A stretch of 5,383 nucleotides of DNA from Methanocalculus sp. (GTDB lineage Archaea; Halobacteriota; Methanomicrobia; Methanomicrobiales; Methanocorpusculaceae). The notes beneath the pieces are model-generated. The model made no database searches, was not told the DNA's origin, and saw only the letters and a list, made by a program, of their open reading frames with translations. How positions within the stretch are numbered: the stretch's first letter is position 1; every line of letters begins with the position of its first letter. Shown here one piece after another: positions 1-5,272 of the stretch. Made by a program: the position numbers and the translations under genes. The DNA is taken from positions 1 to 5,383 of the forward strand of contig NZ_JARVGN010000134.1 of assembly GCF_029762515.1 (NCBI RefSeq), given 5' to 3'.

Positions 1-950
1 CTGTCAAACCTGCCTGGACGAAGGAGTGCCATATCAAGGATATCGATCCTGTTTGTTGCCCCGATGATCTTGACATCCCCCCGTGACTCAAAGCCATCCA
101 TCCCGGCGAGCAGCTGCATCAGCGTCCGATGAACCTCCCGATCGCCGGAGGAGGTCTCCTGGCCACGTGATGCACCGATTGCATCGATCTCATCGATGAA
201 GATGATAGAGGGGGCGTTCTTCTTTGCATTCTCAAAGAGCTCGCGGACAAGGCGTGCCCCTTCACCGATATACTTCTGGACAAGCTCTGATCCAACCACC
301 CGGAGGAAGGTTGCCTCTGTCTCATGGGCAACAGCCCGTGCAAGCAGCGTCTTTCCGGTACCGGGAGGCCCATGGAGCAGAATTCCTTTTGGTGGAAGGA
401 TACCGACCCGCTCAAAGAGATGGGGTTTTTTCAGCGGGAGCTCGATTGCCTCACGCAGTTCGGCAACCTGCCGTTGAAGCCCGCCGATATCGCTGTAGCT
501 CTCGGTTGGGCGGCTATCAACCTCCATACCATAGACCTGCGCATCATAGGCGGATGGGAGCACCTCGACGATTGCCAGTGTCTGCTGGTTCATTGTACAC
601 CGGACACCGGGTTTCAGATCCTCGGCATTGATGAACTGTGATGTGCGCACAAGGAACTTCGGACCTGCACTGCTCCTCACAACAACACGGGTGTTGTCGA
701 TGACATCGGCAATCGTTCCGACAATCAGGGGCGGGCTCCTCATCTGCTCTATTTCTGACCGTAGTTTCCGGACCTCACGCTCATACCTCACCTTCTGGGT
801 TTCAAGGTACTGGCGATCAGTCTTCGACTGCCGGAGTTCCTCTCGCAACTCCTGGTTCCGGCCTTCAAGCTCGGTAAGACGCTCAAGCACCATCCGGTAT
901 GAATCATCGGAATGGAGGGTGTCGTCAGGTGTGCGGGATTTTACGGCCAT
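1..950 (-). CDS. pan: Proteasome-activating nucleotidase (PAN), AAA+ ATPase, 3'-truncated by window edge
   Basis: PAN is the hexameric cytoplasmic AAA+ ATPase that unfolds proteins and feeds them to the archaeal 20S proteasome. The 316 visible residues show the family's domain order. A charged coiled coil (about 15-70) ends in a Pro-Pro pair (73-74), followed by the OB-fold (about 75-132, with GPKFLVRTS and LNQQ-like NQQTLAIVEVLP). The AAA domain has Walker A GPPGTGKT (194-201), pore-loop aromatic motif YIG (227-229), Walker B IIFIDEID (249-256), sensor-1 Asn300 and the arginine-finger region LRPGRFD (310-316). The remaining C-terminal part, including any HbYX tail that docks on the proteasome, lies outside the window. 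The start is the ATG at 948-950; MAVKSR gives a normal short N-terminus and a promoter lies just upstream. It is divergent from MBF1. One oddity is Met307 in the usual LDPALLRPGRFD motif, where Pro is normal. The family call is very secure. Confidence 0.97.
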   Translation of the reverse strand, partial: MAVKSRTPDDTLHSDDSYRMVLERLTELEGRNQELREELRQSKTDRQYLETQKVRYEREVRKLRSEIEQMRSPPLIVGTIADVIDNTRVVVRSSAGPKFLVRTSQFINAEDLKPGVRCTMNQQTLAIVEVLPSAYDAQVYGMEVDSRPTESYSDIGGLQRQVAELREAIELPLKKPHLFERVGILPPKGILLHGPPGTGKTLLARAVAHETEATFLRVVGSELVQKYIGEGARLVRELFENAKKNAPSIIFIDEIDAIGASRGQETSSGDREVHRTLMQLLAGMDGFESRGDVKIIGATNRIDILDMALLRPGRFD

Positions 951-1004
951 AACTCTTCAAATAGATATATAGGAAAAAAAGTTATAAAGTTGTTTGGGAT
1001 ATGT
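951..1004. promoter_or_regulatory. Divergent promoter region between pan and the MBF1 gene
   Basis: This 54-bp AT-rich gap separates two divergent starts. In plus orientation an A-rich BRE-like run (974-980) precedes TTATAAAG (982-989). Initiation about 26 bp from the box centre falls near the MBF1 ATG at 1005, so a leaderless or nearly leaderless mRNA is expected; no good Shine-Dalgarno precedes that ATG. In minus orientation the same bases read CTTTATAAC with AAACAA upstream as a possible BRE, predicting a start near 958-960 and a leader of about 10 nt for pan. A second AT-rich box, TATATA (964-969 on the plus strand), could also serve pan. Which box is used in each direction is inference from spacing. 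Confidence 0.6.
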
Positions 1005-1526
1005 ATGCAACCACAACACTGTGAAGCCTGTGGAGAGCTTATCAAAGGACGATCAAAGATTGTACGGATTGAAGGATCACAACCGATGAAGGTCTGCGAA
1101 CGATGCGCACGGCATGGAACGGAGGTGCAGGTCCAGACAGGGCCGCGGCCATCATATGGCCGGGGAGGTGGAAAGCCGGTGCCTACGTCCGGCCGGGTTG
1201 CCACCCCTCCTGTCCGCCGAAGGCGTGATGTCTTTGATCTCATCGGTGGAGACATCGTCGAGGATTATGCCGATCGGATACGGGATGCACGCCTCGAAAA
1301 AGGGATGAGCCAGAAGGATCTTGCCCTTGAGCTGAAAGAGAAAGAGCACCTCATCAAAAAGATTGAGAACGGGGATCTGATCCCTGAGGATGCTGTCCGG
1401 AAGAAGCTTGAAGCAGCGCTCGAAATTCGCCTGATCGAGTCAGAGGGTATGCAGGATGAGAGCGGCGGACATGCAGGGACGAGCGGGACAACCCTCGGCG
1501 ATGTCATCCAGATCAAGAGGAAGTGA
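1005..1526 (+). CDS. Multiprotein bridging factor 1 homologue (MBF1), zinc ribbon plus HTH regulator
   Basis: This 173-residue protein matches archaeal MBF1, a transcription cofactor family related to the eukaryotic TBP-bridging protein; archaeal members have also been linked to translation and ribosomes. The N-terminus is a zinc ribbon with two CxxC pairs (Cys6/Cys9 and Cys31/Cys34). A flexible basic linker rich in Gly, Pro and Arg follows (about 46-74, ending in RRRRD). The Cro/XRE-type helix-turn-helix spans about 88-145, with GMSQKDLALELKEKEHLIKKIENG as its core region (100-123). The C-terminal tail TLGDVIQIKRK is typical of archaeal members. I chose the ATG at 1005 because the zinc ribbon starts at residue 6. 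An in-frame ATG at 912 would lie inside pan and upstream of the promoter. The stop is one base before tpiA, so the two are probably cotranscribed. The archaeal role is not settled; autoregulation is possible but nothing here shows it. Confidence 0.95.
   Translation: MQPQHCEACGELIKGRSKIVRIEGSQPMKVCERCARHGTEVQVQTGPRPSYGRGGGKPVPTSGRVATPPVRRRRDVFDLIGGDIVEDYADRIRDARLEKGMSQKDLALELKEKEHLIKKIENGDLIPEDAVRKKLEAALEIRLIESEGMQDESGGHAGTSGTTLGDVIQIKRK
1516..1520 (+). promoter_or_regulatory. Ribosome binding site for tpiA
   Basis: AGAGG ends seven bases before the ATG at 1528 and is complementary to the archaeal 16S anti-Shine-Dalgarno. It lies within the last codons of the MBF1 gene. It supports 1528 as the tpiA start over the in-frame ATG at 1456, which is buried in the MBF1 gene. 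Confidence 0.6.
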
Positions 1527-1527
1527 G

Positions 1528-2196
1528 ATGGACTCGCCATTCATCCTCATCAACTTCAAGACATACCGGGAAGGAACCGGGTATGGTGCAGATCGTATTG
1601 CACGGGCAGCGAGTGCAGTGATGGAGGATACGGGCATTACAATCGGTATCGCCCCATCCTACACCGACCTCAGAAAGATGGCAAAACATTTTTCGATTCC
1701 GATCTTTGCACAGCATATCGACGGTGTCGGAGCAGGAGGGTTTACCGGACATACTCCTGCATACATGATGAAGATGGAGGGTGCTGCCGGATCGCTCATC
1801 AACCACTCAGAGCGGCGGCTGACACTTGCAGATATTGAAGCCTCGCTCACCGCCGCAGAGGCAGAGGGATTGACATCAGTTATCTGCACAAATAATATCA
1901 GGACAACAGCAGCAGCGGCCGCACTTGGGCCGGATTATGTTGCAATTGAGCCGCCAGAGCTGATTGGTTCCGGGATCTCGGTTGCACAGGCCGATCCTGA
2001 GATCATCGCCGGATCTGTAGAGGCTGCCCTGAAACAGAATAGTGAGGTGAAGGTGCTTGCCGGTGCCGGGATCCAGTCCGGGGAGTGTGTCAGGATATCC
2101 CTTGATCTCGGATGTGCCGGGGTACTGCTTGCATCAAGCGTGGTGAAGGCAGACGATCCCGAGGCGGTGCTCCGGGATCTCGTCTCTAAAATCTGA
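1528..2196 (+). CDS. tpiA: Triosephosphate isomerase (archaeal short type)
   Basis: This enzyme interconverts glyceraldehyde-3-phosphate and dihydroxyacetone phosphate in the cytoplasm, serving gluconeogenesis/glycolysis and, in methanogens, mainly biosynthesis. The 222-residue length is typical of archaeal TIMs, which are about 25-30 residues shorter than bacterial ones. The (beta/alpha)8 active site is complete. Asn9 and Lys11 lie in the NFKTY motif at the end of strand 1. His93 is in INHSERR. The catalytic Glu141 is in AIEPPELIGSG, which includes the loop-6 lid. The phosphate-binding elements are LAGAGIQSG (about 196-204) and the LLASSVVKA segment (about 205-213). Start ATG 1528 is backed by an AGAGG ribosome site and places NFK at the N-terminus as in all TIMs. 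It follows MBF1 by one base, in an apparent two-gene operon. Its stop is one base from the convergent HTH-CBS gene, so no separate terminator fits between them. Confidence 0.98.
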   Translation: MDSPFILINFKTYREGTGYGADRIARAASAVMEDTGITIGIAPSYTDLRKMAKHFSIPIFAQHIDGVGAGGFTGHTPAYMMKMEGAAGSLINHSERRLTLADIEASLTAAEAEGLTSVICTNNIRTTAAAAALGPDYVAIEPPELIGSGISVAQADPEIIAGSVEAALKQNSEVKVLAGAGIQSGECVRISLDLGCAGVLLASSVVKADDPEAVLRDLVSKI

Positions 2197-2197
2197 A

Positions 2198-2755
2198 CTA
2201 TTCTACAATTAAGGAGATGAGGTCATGCTTTGTTATGACCCCTTCAACCCGCCCTTCTTTCATCACAAGCACCGCATGGTGCTGTTCTAAAATGCCAACT
2301 ACCGTCTCGATCTCGATCTCTGGTGGAACTGTCGGGAAACTGGATTCCATGTAGTCCCGGACTGTTGGGTGATGGCCCTTCTGATGCTTCTGCTCGCCAA
2401 TTGCGGTGAGGATGGCAGATTCTGATATACAGCCGACCGGCACCCCGTCCAGCAGAACAGGGAGCTGTGAAAAGGCCATTCTGTCCATCTTCTCAACTGC
2501 CGATAAAATTGAGTCATCAGGTGAGACACTCTCGACAGGGGTGTGCATCAGGCTTGACGCGGTGATGACGGGTATTTCAGAAAGAGTGAGCACATCAACT
2601 ATTCTGCGAAGGGTGCTGACACGCGGGTCAACCGAACCCCGTTCGATGCGTGCGACCATCGACTGGCTGATCCCGGATCTCCTGGCAAGTTCGGCCTGCG
2701 TCATCCCAATCCGTCGGCGTACAGATCTGATCTCATCTGCGGTAGGAATATGCAT
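2198..2755 (-). CDS. HTH (XRE-type) transcriptional regulator with two C-terminal CBS domains
   Basis: This predicted cytoplasmic DNA-binding regulator joins an N-terminal helix-turn-helix to a CBS pair, the architecture of the archaeal group known as predicted regulators with C-terminal CBS domains. From the ATG at 2755 it has 185 residues. The HTH spans about 7-58 (core MTQAELARRSGISQSMVARIERG). CBS1 spans about 66-121 (LMHTPVESVSPDDSI to PVGCISESAIL). CBS2 spans about 132-185 (VRDYMESSFPTVPPE to VEGVITKHDLISLIV). CBS pairs often bind adenosine nucleotides or S-adenosylmethionine; the ligand here cannot be read from sequence. An in-frame GTG at 2765-2767 would add four residues. I prefer ATG because the TATA box (2771-2777) sits so close that transcription should begin downstream of the GTG. 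It lies downstream of rnpB on the same strand and converges with tpiA. Target genes are unknown. Confidence 0.93.
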   Translation of the reverse strand: MHIPTADEIRSVRRRIGMTQAELARRSGISQSMVARIERGSVDPRVSTLRRIVDVLTLSEIPVITASSLMHTPVESVSPDDSILSAVEKMDRMAFSQLPVLLDGVPVGCISESAILTAIGEQKHQKGHHPTVRDYMESSFPTVPPEIEIETVVGILEQHHAVLVMKEGRVEGVITKHDLISLIVE

Positions 2756-2769
2756 ACTATTACTCACAG

Positions 2770-2778
2770 GTATATATG
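2770..2778 (-). promoter_or_regulatory. TATA box of the HTH-CBS regulator
   Basis: On the minus strand this reads CATATATAC, close to the archaeal TATA consensus. Its centre is about 19 bases from the ATG at 2755 and only 7 from the alternative GTG at 2767. Start-site spacing of about 26 bp therefore predicts a leaderless or nearly leaderless transcript and argues against the GTG start. The box abuts the T-run that follows rnpB. Confidence 0.6.
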
Positions 2779-2784
2779 AAAAAA
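2779..2784 (-). terminator. rnpB: Oligo-T transcription terminator of rnpB
   Basis: Six consecutive T residues on the minus strand (AAAAAA on the plus strand) lie 15 bases beyond the last base paired in helix P1 of the RNase P RNA. Archaeal RNA polymerase terminates at such T-runs without needing a hairpin. The run immediately precedes the TATA box of the next gene. Confidence 0.6.
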
Positions 2785-2798
2785 GCTGCCCTGGTAAT

Positions 2799-3152
2799 GA
2801 TGAGTGGGAGGAGTAAGCCCCCTTCTGTTCATTGCGGCATTCAGCTAAGCGCCGTACCCGGGCGGGATCCGGGCATCCCTTCTGCCCTGTTTGGCTTGCA
2901 CCCGCAGGGATTCACCGTTCCATCGATCCCTGCCGATACGCTCAACGAGTTGCACTGCAGAATGCAGAGTATCGCACCACCGGAGACCGGAGGTGCTCGA
3001 TCGTTTCATTGCTGGCGGCAGGACGTGTCGTTTCTGTGTCATTGCCATGACTCTCGCCATCCCCGATTGACCGGGGCTGCGCGCCCGGAGGGTGGGGGGA
3101 CTTTCCTCAGCAGCCCAAAAGGGCCACCGTCAGCCGCACTCTCCCTCTCATC
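2799..3152 (-). ncRNA. rnpB: RNase P RNA (catalytic RNA subunit, archaeal type A-like)
   Basis: This RNA is the catalytic subunit of RNase P, which cleaves 5' leaders from pre-tRNAs together with small archaeal proteins. Read on the minus strand it carries the universal conserved blocks in order. CR I is GAGGAAAGTCC (3108-3098). CR II is ACAGAAACGAC (about 3037-3027). The CR III/IV region has GCAAGCCAAACAGGG (2899-2885). CR V is ACAGAAGGGGGCTTAC (2828-2813). The C-run after CR I (3099-3094) can pair with the G-run of CR V (2822-2818), forming helix P4. The ends also pair: GATGAG-A-GGGAG at the 5' end matches CTCCC-A-CTCATC at the 3' end, giving an 11-bp P1 with one A-A mismatch, and these strands set my boundaries. 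A GCCC-TTTT-GGGC hairpin before CR I fits P3. The length of about 354 nt suits archaeal members. A consensus TATA box lies upstream and a T6 run downstream. The ends may be off by several bases. Confidence 0.94.
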
Positions 3153-3153
3153 G

Positions 3154-3185
3154 CTGTACGATAGGGCGAAATGCGCTATGTACAG
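3154..3185. repeat. Imperfect inverted repeat between the rnpB TATA box and the mature 5' end
   Basis: The arms CTGTAC-G-ATAG (3154-3164) and CTAT-GTACAG (3176-3185) are perfectly complementary over ten pairs apart from one bulged G at 3160. A G-G mismatch (3165/3175), two further GC pairs and a GAAAT loop (3168-3172) complete the hairpin. It directly abuts the TATA box at 3186 and covers the predicted rnpB start site. It could be an operator for a dimeric regulator, a structured 5' leader that is removed, or chance. The function is inference; the symmetry is read directly. Confidence 0.65.
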
Positions 3186-3193
3186 TATATAAA
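3186..3193 (-). promoter_or_regulatory. TATA box of rnpB (possibly also read on the plus strand)
   Basis: The minus strand reads TTTATATA, an exact match to the archaeal TATA consensus. Spacing of about 26 bp predicts initiation near 3163-3157, that is 5-11 bases before the P1 5' strand of the RNase P RNA. Read on the plus strand (TATATAAA) the same box would place a start near 3216, about ten bases before the 14-codon leader ORF of the AMMECR1 operon, so it could act in both directions. Confidence 0.7.
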
Positions 3194-3225
3194 TATCGAT
3201 GTATACAGAGATTAAACCTCGTATT

Positions 3226-3270
3226 ATGGGAGATACCATCATCTTCTCCGGAGTTGATTCAATACTATGA
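3226..3270 (+). CDS. Possible 14-codon leader ORF upstream of the AMMECR1-family gene
   Basis: An ATG at 3226 opens a short frame encoding MGDTIIFSGVDSIL and ends at TGA 3268-3270, overlapping the ATG of the next gene in the ATGA arrangement typical of translational coupling. It has no evident Shine-Dalgarno, but a TATA-like box at 3186-3193 would put the transcript start about ten bases upstream, suiting near-leaderless translation. The peptide resembles nothing I recognise. A frame this short can easily arise by chance, so this is a candidate only. Confidence 0.25.
   Translation: MGDTIIFSGVDSIL
3250..3258 (+). promoter_or_regulatory. Ribosome binding site for the AMMECR1-family gene
   Basis: GGAGTTGAT matches the complement of the archaeal 16S 3' end (GGAGGTGAT) at eight of nine positions. 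Its core ends about 12 bases before the ATG at 3267, somewhat longer than ideal. The in-frame stop at 3255-3257 rules out an upstream start, so 3267 (or the adjacent ATG at 3270) is the true start. Confidence 0.55.
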
Positions 3271-3824
3271 TGCTTCTGTCCGAGGAAGACGGGAGGATTG
3301 GAGTCTCCCTCGCAAGAGAGGCTCTCAGGGCGGCAGTGCTGCATACGGAGTTGACGCCGCCCCCCCTTCCACCGATATTTTCTGAGAAACGCGGGGTCTT
3401 TGTCACCCTGAACAGGGATGGGGATCTGCGTGGATGTATCGGCATTCCTCTCCCGGTGATGCCCCTTCAGGAGGGAATTATTGAAGCGGCACACTCAGCT
3501 GCGCTCCGGGATCCACGGTTTAACCCGGTCAGTCCAGAGGAGCTTCCGTTGATTGCACTGGAGGTGACAATCCTCAGTGTTCCTGAAGAGGTCCCCGCTC
3601 CCCCCTCAAACCGGGATGATAAGGTTGAAGTCGGCAAACACGGGCTGATCGTGAAAGGAAGAGGGCGATCCGGCCTTCTCCTCCCGCAGGTTGCATCAGA
3701 ATACGGATGGAATGCAGTTGAATTCCTCGATCATACCTGCAGAAAAGCAGGACTCCCGCCGGGATGCTGGCGGGACGAACAGGTATCCGTCCTCAGGTTT
3801 GAGGGCCAGATCTTCTCTGAGTAA
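3267..3824 (+). CDS. AMMECR1-family protein
   Basis: This 185-residue soluble protein belongs to the AMMECR1 domain family, conserved from archaea to humans and of no firmly established biochemical role. The hallmark LRGCIG motif is at 54-59, within GVFVTLNRDGDLRGCIGIPLPV. The family's mid-region follows (AAHSAALRDPRFNPVSPEEL, about 74-93, then the LEVTILSVPEEV strand). The conserved C-terminal block runs from LLPQVASEYGWN to HTCRKAGLPPGCW (about 137-168). The length is normal and no signal peptide or membrane segment is seen. The invariant Cys57 and its neighbours have been proposed as an active or binding site, but that is unproven. Its start overlaps a possible leader ORF, and its stop is two bases before tgtA. 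It therefore appears to head an operon with the archaeosine genes, a context that hints at a tRNA-related job without proving it. Confidence 0.95.
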   Translation: MMLLSEEDGRIGVSLAREALRAAVLHTELTPPPLPPIFSEKRGVFVTLNRDGDLRGCIGIPLPVMPLQEGIIEAAHSAALRDPRFNPVSPEELPLIALEVTILSVPEEVPAPPSNRDDKVEVGKHGLIVKGRGRSGLLLPQVASEYGWNAVEFLDHTCRKAGLPPGCWRDEQVSVLRFEGQIFSE

Positions 3825-3826
3825 CC

Positions 3827-5272
3827 ATGTCAATACAGTTTGAAGTGATGCATAAGGACATCGCCGGGAGGGTCGGAAGGCTCACCGTCGGCGATAAACG
3901 TATACGAACCCCGGCCCTCCTTCCGGTTGTAAACCCGCATATCCAGATCATCTCACCTGCCGAGATGGCGGCGATGGGAATCGAAGGGCTGATCACAAAT
4001 GCCTATATCTTCTCAAAGAGTGCTGATTTTCGCGAGGAGGCACTCTCCCGCGGACTCCACTCGGTGCTTGGGTTTGACGGGCTGATCATGACGGATTCGG
4101 GATCATTCCAGCTCTCGGTGTACGGCTCGGTCGATACCACAAATGAGACAACCATCTCGTTCCAGCGTGATATCGGAAGCGACATCTGGGTACCCCTCGA
4201 TATCCCGACCCACCCGGATTCACCACGGGAGACGGTCGAGGCGGATCTTTCCGTCACCATGAGCCGCCTCCGTGAGGCCAAGGAGATCTTCGGGGATGAT
4301 GCACCCCTCGCAGGGCCTGTGCAGGGTGGTCTCCATCCCGACCTGAGAGAGCAGGCAGGCCGTGAGACGAGTGAACTTGGATTTGCCTTCTGCCCAATCG
4401 GTGCGGTTGTTCCCCTTCTGGAAGGGTACCGGTATAAAGAACTCGTCAGATCAGTCATTTCTGCCAAGAAAGGGCTCTCATCTGCTGCATGTGTCCACCT
4501 CTTTGGTGCCGGCCATCCCTCGATGTTCGCACTTGCAGTCGCAATGGGCTGCGATATCTTTGATTCTGCCGCCTATGCCCTGTATGCACGGGAAGGCCGC
4601 TACATCACCCCTTCCGGCACCCTGAAGCTCGCTGAGATCGCAGAACTTCCCTGTGCCTGTTCTGTCTGCCGATCACATACCGCTGATGAACTGCGATCCG
4701 CTCCCGATAAGGAGCGGCTCCTCGCCTACCATAATCTTGCAGTGACACAGGCTGAGATCTCCCGGATCCGCCTCTCCATCCAGGAGGGCACCCTCTGGGA
4801 TCTTGTTGATGAGCGGTGCCGATCTCACCCGAGACTGCTTGAGGGATACCGCGAACTGCTGAAGCACGCCCACCTCCTCGAACGATCTGATCGGGCAACA
4901 AAACGGAGATTCTTCTACCGGGGCGATGAATCCTGCAAGCGGACCGAGGTGATTAAATTCCAGGAGATGATTCCCCGGATACGGCTTTCAAAACGCTCGT
5001 TAATCCTCTGCGGCGGCCCACAGCCACAGGAATTTGAAGAAGTGCTTGAGCTTCGGCCGCCCTTTGGGGCTGTGCCGACTGAGCTCTCGGAGACCGCACC
5101 GATGGGGCAGTCCGAGGTTCCGGAGTGGGATGATGCGATGCTTGAGTCTGCTTTTGCCGGGGTGGATGCGCTTTTATCTGCAAATCCGGATACCGAGGTG
5201 ACCTTCTCGGCAACACCTGATCTTGTTGATCTGATCCGGAAGCGGTTCCCGGCACACAAGGTGATCTCATGA
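3827..5272 (+). CDS. tgtA: tRNA-guanine(15) transglycosylase (archaeal TGT)
   Basis: TgtA swaps guanine-15 in the tRNA D-loop for preQ0 (7-cyano-7-deazaguanine), the first tRNA-level step toward archaeosine. The TIM-barrel TGT domain fills about 5-340. It shows ITNAYIF (56-62) and TDSGSFQLS (89-97) with Asp90 as the conserved catalytic acid. DIPTHPD (125-131), PVQGGLHPDLREQ (164-176) and DIFDSAAYALYAREGRY (243-259) with a second active-site Asp246 follow. Zinc ligands are probably Cys276, Cys278, Cys281 and His302 (CACSVC and YHNL). The C-terminal part from about 360 (FFYRGDESCKRTEV) matches the archaeal-specific C1/C2 region. At 481 residues it is about 100 shorter than Pyrococcus-type enzymes and ends without a PUA domain. 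The ATG at 3827 is two bases after the upstream stop and has only a weak ribosome site, suggesting translational coupling. The stop overlaps the arcS start (ATGA). Confidence 0.96.
   Translation: MSIQFEVMHKDIAGRVGRLTVGDKRIRTPALLPVVNPHIQIISPAEMAAMGIEGLITNAYIFSKSADFREEALSRGLHSVLGFDGLIMTDSGSFQLSVYGSVDTTNETTISFQRDIGSDIWVPLDIPTHPDSPRETVEADLSVTMSRLREAKEIFGDDAPLAGPVQGGLHPDLREQAGRETSELGFAFCPIGAVVPLLEGYRYKELVRSVISAKKGLSSAACVHLFGAGHPSMFALAVAMGCDIFDSAAYALYAREGRYITPSGTLKLAEIAELPCACSVCRSHTADELRSAPDKERLLAYHNLAVTQAEISRIRLSIQEGTLWDLVDERCRSHPRLLEGYRELLKHAHLLERSDRATKRRFFYRGDESCKRTEVIKFQEMIPRIRLSKRSLILCGGPQPQEFEEVLELRPPFGAVPTELSETAPMGQSEVPEWDDAMLESAFAGVDALLSANPDTEVTFSATPDLVDLIRKRFPAHKVIS
5260..5266 (+). promoter_or_regulatory. 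Ribosome binding site for arcS
   Basis: GGTGATC is a seven-base match to the complement of the archaeal 16S 3' end. Aligned to the full GGAGGTGATC, the GG core ends seven bases before the ATG at 5269. It lies in the last codons of tgtA and fixes the start of the next gene. Confidence 0.65.

Noticed and set aside
912..1004. An N-terminal extension of 31 codons for the MBF1 gene, starting at ATG 912
   Set aside because: It would overlap the start of divergent pan and run across the promoter. The zinc ribbon begins right after the ATG at 1005, as in the family.
1456..1527. Upstream in-frame ATG giving a 246-residue triosephosphate isomerase
   Set aside because: The extra residues are a frame shadow of the MBF1 C-terminus. 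TIMs start just before the NFK motif, and a ribosome site precedes 1528.
2765..2767. GTG start for the HTH-CBS regulator, giving 189 residues
   Set aside because: The TATA box at 2771-2777 is too close for the transcript to include the GTG, and no ribosome site precedes it. The ATG at 2755 fits better, though experimental proof is lacking.
2776..3192. Several open frames on both strands (for example 138 aa plus, 71 aa and 151 aa minus) in the region between the regulator and the AMMECR1 gene
   Set aside because: They overlap each other and the RNase P RNA. Their translations look like no protein family, and they are rich in Arg, Pro and Ser as expected for chance frames in GC-rich RNA genes.
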